Shown piece after piece: positions 48,000 to 59,948 of a DNA stretch of 64,000 nucleotides. The first letter of the stretch is position 1; every line of letters begins with the position of its first letter. The stretch lies in the NCBI GenBank assembly GCA_039881145.1, contig JAYKKI010000148.1, positions 937,501 through 1,001,500 on the forward strand. The letters are read 5' to 3'. The notes under the pieces were generated by a model that made no database searches, was not told the origin of the DNA, and was given only the letters and a program-made list of their open reading frames with translations. Position numbers and translations under genes: made by a program. This DNA comes from Druceiella hillmani (taxonomy: Eukaryota; Arthropoda; Insecta; Lepidoptera; Hepialidae).

Positions 48000-48092
48000 C
48001 ATGTGTGTGTGAATGTGTGCATGCTTGCGTGCATGCGTGCGAGCACGAGCGCGTATCCGTGCGCGTGCGCGTAAGTGTGCGTATACGTGTGT
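47913..48092. repeat. Alternating purine-pyrimidine tract (TA, TG, CG)
   Basis: (TA)n passes into (TG)n and then mixed GCATGC/GCGCGTGCGCGT steps. This is about 180 bp of nearly strict R-Y alternation, a potential Z-DNA-forming segment. The same kind of tract lies at 62206-62345. Confidence 0.9.
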
Positions 48093-48307
48093 ATGACACT
48101 TTAATCAATTAAGGTTAGTAAACTATTAAGTTCACGAATCTATAGTATAGTGGACTTAATTGTTTAATGTTATTAGTATTACTTTTAGATGTCCCGTGAA
48201 ATCTGACATTCAGAGTGGATTTCAACGTGGTCAGAAAAAATTCAATATATATAAAATTATAAGTTACATATTCTTCACTTCCTCTTTATGTATTTTATGT
48301 AAATGTT

Positions 48308-49610
48308 ATAATTTTATATATAAATTGTTATATTAGTTCCAATAAGATTTTCCGGTTTGGAAGGTTGCCAATGTACAATGTTCAATTTCCTTGTACTCCA
48401 ACTATCTTTGTTCACACAATCACGTCGATCTGTTGCTCCATTAAGACGTGAGAGGAGGACAAACTAATACACTTAAAAATTTTATTACTTTTGATGGAAC
48501 TTTCTGGATTGGAAAATAACCTATATTATTTCCTGGCCTACCGTCTATCTGTGCACAGAAAATCACATAGATCTGTTGCTCTATTGGAAAATTAAAGAAG
48601 CACAAACAAACAACTTTTGGAATTTTTAATATGGGTAGGGATTTTTCTATTAGTTAAGATGATTTTTTCGGTTTAAAAGGTAGTGTGTGGTGGTGCTAAA
48701 GATCAGGTCGATCTGTCTTTTCATTGAGGCGTGAAAGAAAGACAAACGAACACAATTTAAAATTTATAATATTAATGACGTTGATTTCTTGGCCCGCTAA
48801 CTGTCTTTGCATAGAAAATCACGTCGATCTGTTGCTCTATTGCGACGTAAAAAAAGAACAAACTCACTTTTGAATTTTTAACATTCATTGGGACTTTGTT
48901 CTAATAAGAATGATATTTTCTGGATTGAAAATAAATTATGTTCTTTCCCGGCCCGCTAGCCATTTTCATGCTAAAAGTCACGTAGATCTGTTGCTCTACT
49001 GTGACGAGAAAAAAAACAAACACAGTTTTGAATTTTTAATATTCGTTGGGATTTTTGTTCTAATTAGGATCAGATTTCCCGGGTTAGAAAGTAGATTATA
49101 TTATTTCTCGGCCCGCTAATCATCTCTATGCTGAAAGTCACGTAGATTTATTGGTTTGTTGTGACGTGAAAGAAGTACAAACGAACACACTATGAATTTT
49201 TTTTATTTCTTGGAATTATGTTATTAGTTAAGCTGCGGTTTCACGTGTTAGAAATTAGTCTACGGTATTCCCTGGCCCGATGACTACCTCTCTGCTGAAA
49301 ATTATGTAAATTTTTTGCTCTCCTGCATCATGAAAGAAGGACAAACAAACAAACTTTCGAATTTTAAATATTAGTTGGAAATGTAATACTAATTAGGATA
49401 AGATTTCCCGAGTTGAAAAGCAGCCTGTGTCATTTCCCAGTCCACCAACTATATATGTGCAGGAAATTTCGTCAATATATTGCTCTATTGTAACGTGAAA
49501 GTAGGAAAAAGAAAAGGACTTTTGAATTTTTAATCTTATTTGGGATTGTCGTTTTTATCAGGATGAGATTTTCCGAGTTGGCAGCCTACCTATCTCACTT
49601 CCTGGCAGTG
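48308..49610 (+). repeat. Tandem array of about 160-bp units (array 1)
   Basis: TTGCTCTATTG-like anchors occur at 48433, 48576, about 48715, 48832, 48991, 49151, 49315 and 49480. Shared blocks per unit are GAAAGAAGGACAAACAAACA, TTTTGAATTTTTAATATT, AGATTTCCCGGGTTGGAAAG, CCTGGCCCGCCAACTATCTC and AAAATCACGTCGATCTG. Units are 80-90% alike by eye; the third and fourth are shortened. The start GTTATAATTTTA ... TATTAGTT matches the start of array 2 at 62351. Confidence 0.88.
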
Positions 49611-50140
49611 TCCAACTGACCGATAGTTTCTTAGTTTTTCAAAACATCGAGATCTGATAAAAGCCTGATATTCAAAAATTTAACTGAAATCAATAACTTC
49701 CAAATTTTAAAAAAATTCAATTTTCATAGCGGGAAGTTAAAAATTATACATAAATTATAATTAAACTCTTACTGGGTTGCCATTTTTTATTAAAAATAAA
49801 ATAATAGAATATTTTTAGCAACATCTATAAATTAGTAAATAAGGAACGTAATGTATTAATTTATTTCTCCTATTACTGGAAAAACGGAACGCAACTTCTT
49901 CTCTTCTTTTAAAGACGAGTCTTAGCATCGCATGTCGAAAAATTCGTTAATTTTAAAGCGCCCCCGTGCTTCTGGCAGCATATTCCATTGTCTATTTACG
50001 TTAATACCTTAGTTAGTACAAGTTTATAAAATTACGTGTTTTGGTGATTTATTGATGTTGTTCAGAGTTGTAGTGTCATTTAATTGGTTTTAATTCTTGA
50101 TGTATATTAAATACATAGAAAACCTAAATCGTCCATTACA
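49611..50140. other. Flank of a possible first exon
   Basis: A slightly GC-richer patch (AAAGCGCCCCCGTGCTTCTG at 49955) about 150-180 bp upstream of the candidate exon. No other feature. Confidence 0.25.
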
Positions 50141-50155
50141 ATGGAAAAGGTAAGT
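50141..50155 (+). CDS. Possible first coding exon (three codons) with strong donor
   Basis: TTACAATGGAAAAG followed by GTAAGTTATG: an ATG in good initiation context, three codons (Met-Glu-Lys), then a consensus 5' splice site at 50150. TTCAGAGTTGTAGTG near 50070 could be an initiator. No matching downstream exon was established. The acceptor-like TATTGCAG at about 51569 would give an immediate stop if joined here. Low confidence. Confidence 0.2.
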
Positions 50156-51582
50156 TATGTTTTATTTTAATTTACTTTCGAAAAGAAGTTACAAATTTGA
50201 ACCCTTTGTGCGTAATAATTACTTAAATTAGTATGTTTGATACTCATATTCAGCTGCATATAAACACAAATATTGTTCCGAGAAATGGAAAAATAAAGGT
50301 AGGTTGAATTAAAAACTGCGGCTTCGAATCCAGAGAAGTCCAGGCTTTCATTCACGTCTATATCTGAACAGCTTGAAGATTCTCAAAATCGGAACGAAAC
50401 GCGACCGAGTTAATAAATTAGATTTTTAATACACTTGATTTTGTTTTTAATTTAGCAAGTCCAATTTATAGCTTGCTAGCAAATAGTTTTACCTATGGTT
50501 TAATTTTTTTATTCCGTTTTATTTTTAAAATTACATCGATTGGCATCTGTTAAAATTATTTCTTTTACACTAAAGTTACGTATATCTAAGAGTAAACTAT
50601 TCAGAAATTGGAATTTTTGTTATATTGTGCATGTACAGTATTTCAACTGAAAATGCCGATTTATACTGTTTTTGGCACGCTCGTAGAATTAATATGAAAC
50701 ACCTTAGATTTGCGATTAATTTTATACTTTGTTGACGTATGTAAATTCATGACTAATCGACGAATTTAACAAGGAAAATAAGGTGCTCTCATGGCTTGAG
50801 CCCGTTTCGCACTTGGGTTGGGCTGTTTTATTATTTATTTGTTACTTCAATTTTCATAATAATTGTATGAAAAACAAAGTCGTTAAAACTATTCACTATT
50901 TTTAAGGCCTTTTTATTTTTTTACATTTTTTATTAGTTACTGTGATTTTCAAGCCACAGATATAGAAACTATTTATAGATAATGCATAATTTTTATAAAT
51001 AGATGATTAGCTATTTTTTATTTAGAACCGTGTGAAAAAAATATCTAAGTGCTTGGCTGGAAATTACATATATAAATGTTCGACGTGTGCGACGTATTCA
51101 AACATAAGAACATCGACTTGAGTGACCGTAGTGGCGCACGGGGATGATTATGGAATTAAACAACACGCGTCCGCGCTAGCGCCGCATCGTGCAAATACTC
51201 TACCCGAGCACTAAGAATAACAACTTTAAGTGGGCATAAAAAATATTTAAGTCTCAATATCAAAAATAAAAATTTGAATTTTTTTTATCTTCATTTCCAT
51301 ATATATGGGACCATAACCCTAACAATTAAACTTATTTACTGATGCAATATTAATTCAATCTCTTATCTTACTTCGTATTGAAAGCAGAGATTCGTTACGG
51401 ACGGACGGATGAACATTATTGGTCAAACAATAGGATTTTTTTAAGACTTCATAAACCCTGCGTCCTATGCTTTTTCTCGTTATCGTATTGAAAAACACTG
51501 TGCGATATAATTAAGATTATATGTAGATGTATTTTTTTATTTTTATTGAACCAACATCGATATTGCAGTAAACCAAAAAAAT
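50156..51582. other. AT-rich stretch with a GC-rich patch at 51130-51210
   Basis: GTAGTGGCGCACGGGGATGA and CGCGTCCGCGCTAGCGCCGC stand out in AT-rich DNA. No gene is assigned. Confidence 0.3.
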
Positions 51583-52065
51583 GGATACTGTTTCGCATGG
51601 AAGTAGTTCAGAACAAAGCATGGCAGCGGCAGCTGGTTTATAAGTTAGTCATGACACTGCATAAGAAACAAATGCATGCATTTCTAATCCTAAACAATCG
51701 ATTCTCTCGAATTCTAGCGGTACCGGAGCTAGTGGAAATATTAACGGCATCGCACCAGCGCCACTTACATTAACAGACGACGGTTACAATTAAATTCAAA
51801 AACTTTCTGAATTTGCTCCGCCAAAAAAATGCCACCGCTGCAGAGAAAATGAATTTCTAGAATTGGTAGATAGATTTGTCTACCTTAACCAACCCTCAGT
51901 TGATAATAAACAGCTTGTCTTTTGATGGGCATCAAGTTTACTACCAAAAGCTACCAACTATAGCTCTAATTCGACGGGAAGCTATCTCTTATTCTCTAGA
52001 ATTAAACAATATACTTTGAACCATTTGCATCTATTTCGCTTTCGACAATACGAAGAAAGAAGAAG
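51583..52065 (+). pseudogene. Coding-like stretch with stops, unknown protein
   Basis: From ATG 51583 one frame gives MDTVSHGSSSEQSMAAAAGL, stop, then NPKQSILSNSSGTGASGNIN, GIAPAPLTLTDDGYN, stop, IQKLSEFAPPKKCHRCRENE, then FLELVDRFVYLNQP. Ser/Ala-rich composition followed by a CxxC-containing charged part, GC content above the flanks and one shared frame argue for former coding sequence. In-frame TAA codons at 51643 and after DDGYN imply a pseudogene, unless short introns are present (CTCGAATTCTAG at about 51719 is acceptor-like). Family not recognised. Confidence 0.3.
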
Positions 52066-52104
52066 AAGAAAAAAGCCCTTTGTTAATGGTTTCAATCATG
52101 ATAA

Positions 52105-52265
52105 TGATGTGAGAGAAAACAAACAAATAAAAATTTTAATTTTTAACATTGATTGAAATTTTCTTATTAGATAGTATTAGATTTCCCGCATTTACAAGTA
52201 ACCAATGCCATTTCCTGGTCCCCCAACTATCTCTGTCCAGATAAACACACCATTAAGAGGACATA
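52105..52265 (+). repeat. Single unit of the 160-bp repeat
   Basis: AAACAAACAAATAAAAATTT, TTTTTAACATTGATTGAAAT, TTAGATTTCCCGC, CCATTTCCTGGTCCCCCAAC and TATCTCTGTCCAG match the arrays at 48308 and 62350. Confidence 0.7.
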
Positions 52266-53069
52266 GTTGTAACGGAAATTTAGAATCGGAAAGTTTTTCC
52301 GAAGAAGGCAATTTTAGAGCATTGTTGAAATTTAGAAACGATGCTAGATTTCGAATCAACACAATCCGATTAGCAAAGTGACAAAATTATTTGATTAAGG
52401 TAGATTGAAGAATTAATCACCAAAAGACTTAATAAAATTTAAATATTTTACCATTATAGCAAATGAGACTGCAGAGCAACTGTCCACTTATATTTGCTAT
52501 TTCCTTATAGGTACGAATGAACGTTTGATGAACTTATGCATCCTACTTCTGAAAACATTGGTCACCTAATTTTTTAGGCGATGGAAAACTTGAACCTAGA
52601 TTTTACGGTGTGCTGGTGTAGAGCATTTAAAGGAGGAACCAATATTAGTGATAAAATAAAGATATTTAGGAAAGGTGTACATAAATTATATTCAGTCTTT
52701 AGCTTTTTATACGGATTTCGCAGGTCGCCGGCCCAATAGGCAATAGTACAGCCTCCAATCTGTTTCATACGAAATAGACGTACTCCTAAAAGAAAAAATA
52801 GAAACTCTACCCAAGGAAAAACAAAACACACTAAAAAAACAGACCGTATGTGCGCGGCACCTACATGAAGAAGTTTCTATATTTTTAAACGTCTTGCAAC
52901 GTCTCCCTGTAATTTTGCGAAATAACGGCCGATAAAGGAAATAAATGTGCTATAAATTCATTTTTGCTACTGCATGCTGAAATTTTGTCGAAATTCCTTA
53001 TGGGATTGGTCTTTTTATATTTATACTTTTGGGAATCCTGTTTCCTTTATCTAAATACATTGAAATTTT
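52266..53069. other. No gene seen
   Basis: Nothing supportable beyond short frames. Confidence 0.4.
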
Positions 53070-53340
53070 GAATATATTTGGCGTTAATTTTGTAGAATTT
53101 CATTATTCACAATTAAATGAAACTACTTGATGTAGTATTATTTCTACTATCTTTAATTTCTTTACCACGACCTGGGTTTCGTTGTATTACAACATCTTCA
53201 GGTGGGATATAAGCAAAGATCTTTGCTTATATCCCACCTGAAAATGTTATAATACAACGAAACCTAGGTCGCGGTAAAGAAATTAAAGATAGTAGAAATA
53301 ATACTACATCATGTAGTTTCATTTAATTGTGAACATTGAA
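53070..53340. repeat. Palindromic (ribozyme-like) family, best copy
   Basis: 53106-53333 is a near-perfect 228-bp palindrome centred at 53219/53220 (AAGCAAAGA/TCTTTGCTT). The left flank GAATATATTTGGCGTTAATT is the family's shared end. Each arm, read from the centre outwards, carries CCAC, CTGAAGA (CTGAAAA in the right arm), a stem of about 4 bp with loop TAATA, GAAA, C-CTAG-GTC-like, then GTGG/GCGG. Spans: right arm plus strand 53234-53274, left arm minus strand 53205-53165. Confidence 0.8.
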
Positions 53341-53969
53341 ATTTGTATACTTTCTACAATGAAGTTTCTTGACGTGACCAAAACTTATTTCTAAAAATAA
53401 TGTGAAACTAGTGCAAATATATTTGTAAAACTTTTTGGTAAGCTTGAGGGCCTAGCAAATGAAATTTGGACAAAAATCACGGTTCGCAACAGATTAAACA
53501 ACCAGACCAAACATTCGCATCTCAAACTGTTAAAGAGTGTTATCTAATATCAGTATACATTTTTTCTGGATTATTTGTAAAATAAGATTTTCTTAAGAAT
53601 CACTAGAATTCCGTTGCAAATAATTATTACAAAAGTTAATCTGGCATAACTTCAGTAATAAAAATTAAAGTATGTTTTGCATTGCTATTTCTTCATTTTG
53701 GAGATGGATTCATATTATTCATGACATTACGTTAACGAAGAACGTTGAATAGGTACTGGATATTTTTCGAAATAAAAAATAATAGGAAACTTTCATAAAT
53801 TTTTTTGCAATTAACAGTAGTAAAAAGTAATCTCTTTATTTTACTACGAATCCCAAAGAATCTCCTCCCAGAAAAAAAAACGTTTTTTGTTGACACATGT
53901 CTATAATTATGACCAACTTAAAGTTCTATATTTCTATGTAGAAATATTTTTAAAACTAAAAAACCTACA
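53341..53969. other. AT-rich stretch, no feature seen
   Basis: Nothing supportable. Confidence 0.4.
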
Positions 53970-54065
53970 ACATATATCTGACGACTGACATATAGACTGG
54001 CGTATACATAAGAGACCTAATAAGGATTCTGCTGTTTTCCTTTTGAAATGCAGAAAATACAGAAG
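53970..54065 (+). repeat. Dispersed-repeat tail, copy
   Basis: CTGACATATAGACTGGCGTA then AGGATTCTGCTGTTTTCCTT TTGAAATGCAGAAAATA has the layout of the common insect repeat tail (GACAGACA run, then hairpin). A sister copy is at 54885-54945. Confidence 0.5.
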
Positions 54066-54884
54066 ATAAGAAAAAAAAGAAGAAATAGATTGGACAAAAT
54101 GCCAACATGCAAGTTTAACGGGAACTTCCTGATTTTTAATTACGACGTAATGCGACATTATCTAAATGTTCTAGACCGTAGATAAATTTATGTACTGCAG
54201 GTAACCGCGCAAAATTAAACTTACGCGTGAATTATTTACGTGTCTAAATCACCGCTGAGCCGAGATGACATAATTTATTTAATTCATTCAACCATCCGTT
54301 TTGTTACAAACACTGTCTCGTTTATTAAACTAGGCACTATGAACCCAGCGAATATCATCCAGTCTGCGTATGCAAATAATTTTAATCCATTTCGCGGGTG
54401 AATTGACCTAATTATACAAATCTCCACACAAAGGTTGAAAATTATTGTGAGACTTAATGTAATATATAATTACGCCATTATTATGAGGGGTGAGGACATA
54501 ATGCGAAACAGCGTTTACATATCTACCTGCTTATGCGACTTGAAACTATGAAATTAATGATTTTTTGTTAAAGAAACAACGTATTTGAAAGAATTTTCAT
54601 TATAAGTCTAAACCATAAGAGAAATAGGAAGACCTTTATTACAAATTTCGAGGTCATCTAAGTATTTTGAATGGTAATGAATGGGAATCTTAGAATAATT
54701 AAATAGAGAATATTTCAATGTAAGTAACGTAGCCAAATTGCGGTTCAAAATAAGAAAAACAGTTGCAAATCTCGAACCATTGAATATAAAGTCATCTCAA
54801 CATTAAAAATATAGTTACACTTCCCATTAATGGAAGCTCGCGTGTAACGTATTCGTAATCGGACTCGTCGATTTAAAAAAAAAA

Positions 54885-54945
54885 GACTGACATTTAGACA
54901 GACATATACATGATAGATTCTGCTGTTTTCTTTTTGCAGAATGAT
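54885..54945 (+). repeat. Dispersed-repeat tail, second copy
   Basis: GACTGACATTTAGACAGACA then AGATTCTGCTGTTTTCTTTT TGCAGAAT matches 53985-54050. Confidence 0.5.
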
Positions 54946-54948
54946 AAT

Positions 54949-57824
54949 GTAATCATACAATGACTTTGAATACAAATAAGCAGCAATAAAAAGTTATTAG
55001 CGTAACCCGTGCGAAGTCTTCGCATTATAAATTATTCAACTCAATTTAATAAATCAAAATTGATTGCAGGTATTCAATTCATTTCTAATTTTGCACACTG
55101 CTTATTACGTTTATATTCCATTATGAAGCTCAGTTGACAGATCAAACAAATATTTTACTAAAATTGACATATAAAGGCGCAAGTATCAAAAGCATTGAGC
55201 TAAAGCGCCACTTTATTTATACGTGAGTGGATTTGAAATTAAACAAAAATTTTACCGACCGTCAATCGTTGAGCCGTTAGATGGCAGCATTGCTGTTTTG
55301 TGTATATAATTTTATTAATTAATTAATTTGCAAAAACAATAGCAATAATAAATTTTTTAGTTGTGGATGCCGGTAGAGCAAGCAATTATCTATAAAATGA
55401 TATATAATTTATGTGTATTAGTTGTGAGGTTTTTTCTAAAAAGGGAGAGTAACATCTTAACCTTAGCGTATTAATATATATGATGATGATGATGATGATG
55501 ATTACTAAATAAGATTTTATCCGTAGTTTAGTATTAGTGCGTATTTAACTGTTCTTTAGTTACTAAATGAAAGAATATACATTGAAAATAACTATTTAAG
55601 AAAATAATTCCAGTCCCGAATAAGCACATACCTGTTATTTGGCCTGTATACTCAGGTAATAAAACATTTTAACAAAACTTGTATCGACTTCACATAAATG
55701 TTGAATAAGAAAAGCGTGAATAAGTATAAAATATGTCTAATAAAGTATCCATTTAAATTTTTGCGGTAATATATCGTTTCTGAATATGGTGAAATTTGAA
55801 AAATATTGCTACTTTTAGAAATGTTTGGAATCAGTTCCATGTTTACAGTAATGTTTACGAGACTGTGTATAGATGTGTATGCTCGTGAGAAAACGAAGAG
55901 CGTCGTATTTGATATCAAATCTATTTTAATTTAAGACAAACCCGTCAAATGCTTATGCTGTGTATATCGTTATATCCTGAAGAAAATGTGAAAGAAGGTC
56001 ATCGAATATATTTAAGTATCGCTTTCTACTTAGTAAAATGAAAGCAGGGGGAAACAATGAGTATCGCAGGTTTTCCAAGCGCAGGTCATTATTACTCTTA
56101 TTAAAATGCATTTTATTTTCAATATTCCATTTGAAAATTCATCGGTATCGTATTGAGAAAGTCGAGAAAGTCTCACTTTTAAATAGTCTGCTTACAACAA
56201 AGAAGACAATGAATAATGGTTTATGGACAAATACTTTGGGTCACATATTAATGATAAACCGAAAAAATTGGATTCCTATTATAATCCATGTCAGACTGTT
56301 CACGTCATCGCTTGATATTTTTATTAAGAAATAATACATCACTTTCAGTGTTATCATTAAATTATTCTATAATAACTAATATCTAGTAACATTTCTACCC
56401 TTATATTTACTATAGTAGGGAATCTTTTAGTGCTTTTAGAGTTCTTATACATGATCTTTACAATTAATCGATACACATTACATTTGGTCAAAAGTTATAC
56501 ATCTGAATAAATTTATTTTTTTATTTTTCCCGATACCTGTGCTAAGACCTCCTATCCGTTAGAACAATATTTTTGAAAGTCGGCGTATAACTTTCGAAAT
56601 TATATTTCAGTCAGTAATATGAACTGGTATATAAAACGAAAAAAGCGAAACTTATAAAGTACTTCCAATAGAACCATAATTTAGAAAGTTGTAGCCGACT
56701 TTCAAAAATATTGTTCGAACGGATGGGAGGTCTTACAGCACAAGTATAGGGAGAAATAAAAAAATAAATTATTTCAGATGTATAACTTTTGATCAAATGA
56801 TTAATTGTAAAGATCATGTATAAGAACTCTAAAAGCACTAAAAGATTCCCTACTAGTGTACTATAGTAAATATGAGAGCAGAAATCTCACTAGATATTAG
56901 TTATTACAGAACAATTTAACAATAATACTGATAGTGATGTATTATCTTTTAATAAAAATATCAAGCGATGACATGAACAGTCTGACATGGATTATAAAAG
57001 CAATCTAGTTTTTTTCAGTTTATCATTAATATGTGACTTGCCCACAAGTATTTCCATTGTTCATTGTCTTCTTTGATGTAATCAGACTATTTAAAAGTGA
57101 GACTTCTCCACTTTCTCAATACGATACCGATGAATATTCAAATGAAATATTAAAATTAAAATGCCTTTTGATAAGAGAAAGTGAGCAATAATTACCTGCA
57201 CGTGGAAAACCTGCGGTACTCCTTGTTTCCCCTTGTTTTCATTTCGCTAAGTAGGATGTGATACTTAGATATATTCGATGACTCTCTTTCACTTTTTCTC
57301 CAGGATATAACGACCTACACAGCATAAGCATTTGACGGGTTTTGTCTTAAATTAAAATAGATTCGATGTCAGATACCGAACCTCTTCGATTTCTCGCGAA
57401 CATTCACATCTATACACAGTCTCGTAAACATCACAAAAATTTCTAAAAGTAGTAATATTTTGCAAATTTTATTATATTCAGAAACGATATTTTACTGCAA
57501 AAGTTTTCAATAATAATACACAATTTTGTTATTATTTTCAATAGTTTATTTTATTCAATAATTATCTGAAGTCGATGCAAGTTTTGTGTTACCGAGTAAA
57601 AGTTTGGTTAAAATGTTTTATTACCTGAGTATACAGGCCAAATAACAGGTATGTGCTTATTCGGGACTGGAATTATTTTCTTAAATAGTTGTTTTCAATG
57701 TATGTTCCTTCATTAAGTAACTAAAGAACTGTGAAATACGCACTGATGCGGATAAAATCTCGTTTCGTAATAACTTTTTATTGCTGCTTATTTGCATTCA
57801 AACTCATTACATTCCTTAAGATTA
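54949..57824. repeat. Giant inverted repeat, arms about 1.1 kb
   Basis: The left arm (55502-56584) and right arm (56694-57772) are inverted copies with a roughly 109-bp centre. Matches checked by eye: GGGAATCTTTTAGTGCTTTT (56419) with its complement near 56850; AGACCTCCTATCCGTTAGAA (56547) with 56710-56735; AAAACCCGTCAAATGCTTAT-type (55940/57340); TACCTGTTATTTGGCCTGTA (55631/57650); and GATTTTATCCG (55514/57751). Identity looks like 85-90% with small indels. The outermost 48 bp of the left side (54949-54996) match 57773-57824; between them and the left arm sits an extra block (54997-55501). Confidence 0.85.
54997..55501 (+). mobile_element. About 500-bp insertion in the left arm, ending in (GAT)n
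   Basis: The right arm runs from AATAAGCAGCAATAAAAAGT straight into ATTACGAAACGAG. The left arm has the same two parts separated by this block, which starts GCGTAACCCGTGCGAAG and ends in seven GAT units. ATTA occurs at both junctions as a possible short duplication. A microsatellite tail of this type suggests a non-LTR or SINE insertion that postdates the inverted duplication. Confidence 0.5.
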
Positions 57825-59865
57825 CAAAAATCTTTTTGTACTTTTGTGAGATATAAGTTAAAAACAATCTACACAGTTTTATATTTACAATTCAAAGTAA
57901 AATGCACACAATACGCATATGAAGTAATGATTATAAAATTAGTTAATATTTTGCAAGTGTAACGTGGTGGCAGAAAAATATTTTGGCGCTCAGTTGACAG
58001 AAGAAAATTGTGCAGTTATGCCAAAAATTCTGCCGCCGGTGAAGTTCTCGTGAAAATGTCACCATGAAATCTATATAATTAGATGAAGATACATTTTGTA
58101 CTTATGATTAGATTATAAAATAAATGTGAAATCACGTAAAACCACTATTTTGTAGCCAGTTGTTTCCGTTTAGAGTGCTTTCGAGAGCATTTACAATTTT
58201 CTAGTTATCGAGCGCCTCATACTCTAACTCAGTACACCATTCCATGATAAATGTTCGATGTCATATTTTCACTGCCATATTAAGGTAAGCAATAATATTA
58301 CAAACTCACAATCGACAGTAACACGTGAGCATCGCCTTATTATTCACATATTTCTCTGTTAGAGACATAATCAAATGTTTATTATCATTGTCTATTCGTT
58401 AAACTTATGTTTACCTAATATTTAGTGTAAAATAGTTTTTAATTTTGAGCTAATTTCTTTACATTAACCACTTCATGATTATTGGTTATGGCAATATAAT
58501 ACAAAATAATATTGAAATAATATTATTTATAAACAGGTTTATGAAACTTTTCACGTGAATATAACCATTTGAAAACTCTAACTGAATAGTATTTGATATA
58601 TAACGTGATACTTAAAGTATAACTTTAAAGCATCAAATTTAATTATCATTTTTAATATATATTGCCATACATTATTTACTTATATTTCCTACATTAATTC
58701 ACAATATTGTAACTAAACCATGCTATTTCCTCATCAATACTATACGATCAAATGATGCTCTAAGCAATATTTTCAGTAGGTAACATTATCATTTCTAATT
58801 TTGGACCGGAAATTGGCTACGTGACATGCATTGAAATTTATCTGTTTAATTATTTTAAGATTCCCTTTCATTACCACTCAAAATACTTAAGATACCTATA
58901 GGTGGCCTTGAATTTTGCAATAAAAATCTTCCTGTTACTCTTACAGCTGGTTTTCAAAATGTGAGCTTCTATTTAGGATAAAGGCCCGCATTCTTTTCCT
59001 TAGTTGACTTTTTAGTACGGAACTTAATAAATTGATTCTTATTTTATTTCCCGCGTTTATTATTCGGTCTCCAAGATCATTCATTGAAGGCACATGCGAA
59101 TGAGACATTATTCAAAATTAATGACGTTTTATAGAACTGCACTAAATATCTTAATAAATATTGTAGTATTCCAAAAGTTATTTTAACCATGTACTTTTAT
59201 TTAAAGTTTTTTTAGCGATTTTTTATGTACATATTTTTGTCCAGCGCCATTTCATACAATTGATATAATTTAATCCATTTATGAAAATAACATAGATTTT
59301 GATCTATCCTTCTTTCGTAATTAGTTTTATTGCAGTTGAAAGTAAAACGTGCCCTCCATAGCGTTTATAAACTTCGTTATATCCCACTTTCGCATTTCCA
59401 TCAAAAATATAAAACAAAAATAATTTAAATCATTTTTTTTATTCCGACCTTTCTTACTGACAAATAGTTTATTTTCCCATATATTTTTTATTTTCATATT
59501 AACCACATTTCAATAATTCATTATCACAAACTTGTTTTCATTATATTTATGGAAAAAAAACCTTAGGACACAGTAAACCAACCAATATAATCAAGTTCCT
59601 TTCCACGAAATCATACTCATTGTGCTCAATATTCAAAGCCGAATAAAGTGATCGAGTGATCACCATATCGCTTTGATGATACGGCGCAAAGTATGCACTG
59701 TGTTATGAGTAACTCCTGCGTTAACGTTAAAATAGTGTATCACAAAAACGATACTAGATATACATGAATGTACATATTATAATCACCATATTTTATACTC
59801 AGGAACCTACAGCAGTCAACAGATTGATTTAACTATAGCTTGTGTGTGCACGGGCTTATATATGT
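57825..59865. other. AT-rich stretch, no feature seen
   Basis: No gene recognised. A GC-richer patch at 57960-58060 is unexplained. Confidence 0.4.
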
Positions 59866-59868
59866 GTA

Positions 59869-59946
<78 letters not shown>
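59866..59946. repeat. (TA)n microsatellite
   Basis: TA run with one ACA interruption. Confidence 0.95.

Positions 59947-59948
<2 letters not shown>

Noticed and set aside
47840..48112. Open frames of repeating Tyr-Ile, Cys-Val or His-Thr on both strands
   Set aside because: They are translations of the TA/TG/CG tract and carry no gene signal.
56038..56334. 98-codon open frame in the giant inverted repeat
   Set aside because: The equivalent frame in the other arm is broken and the composition is not protein-like.
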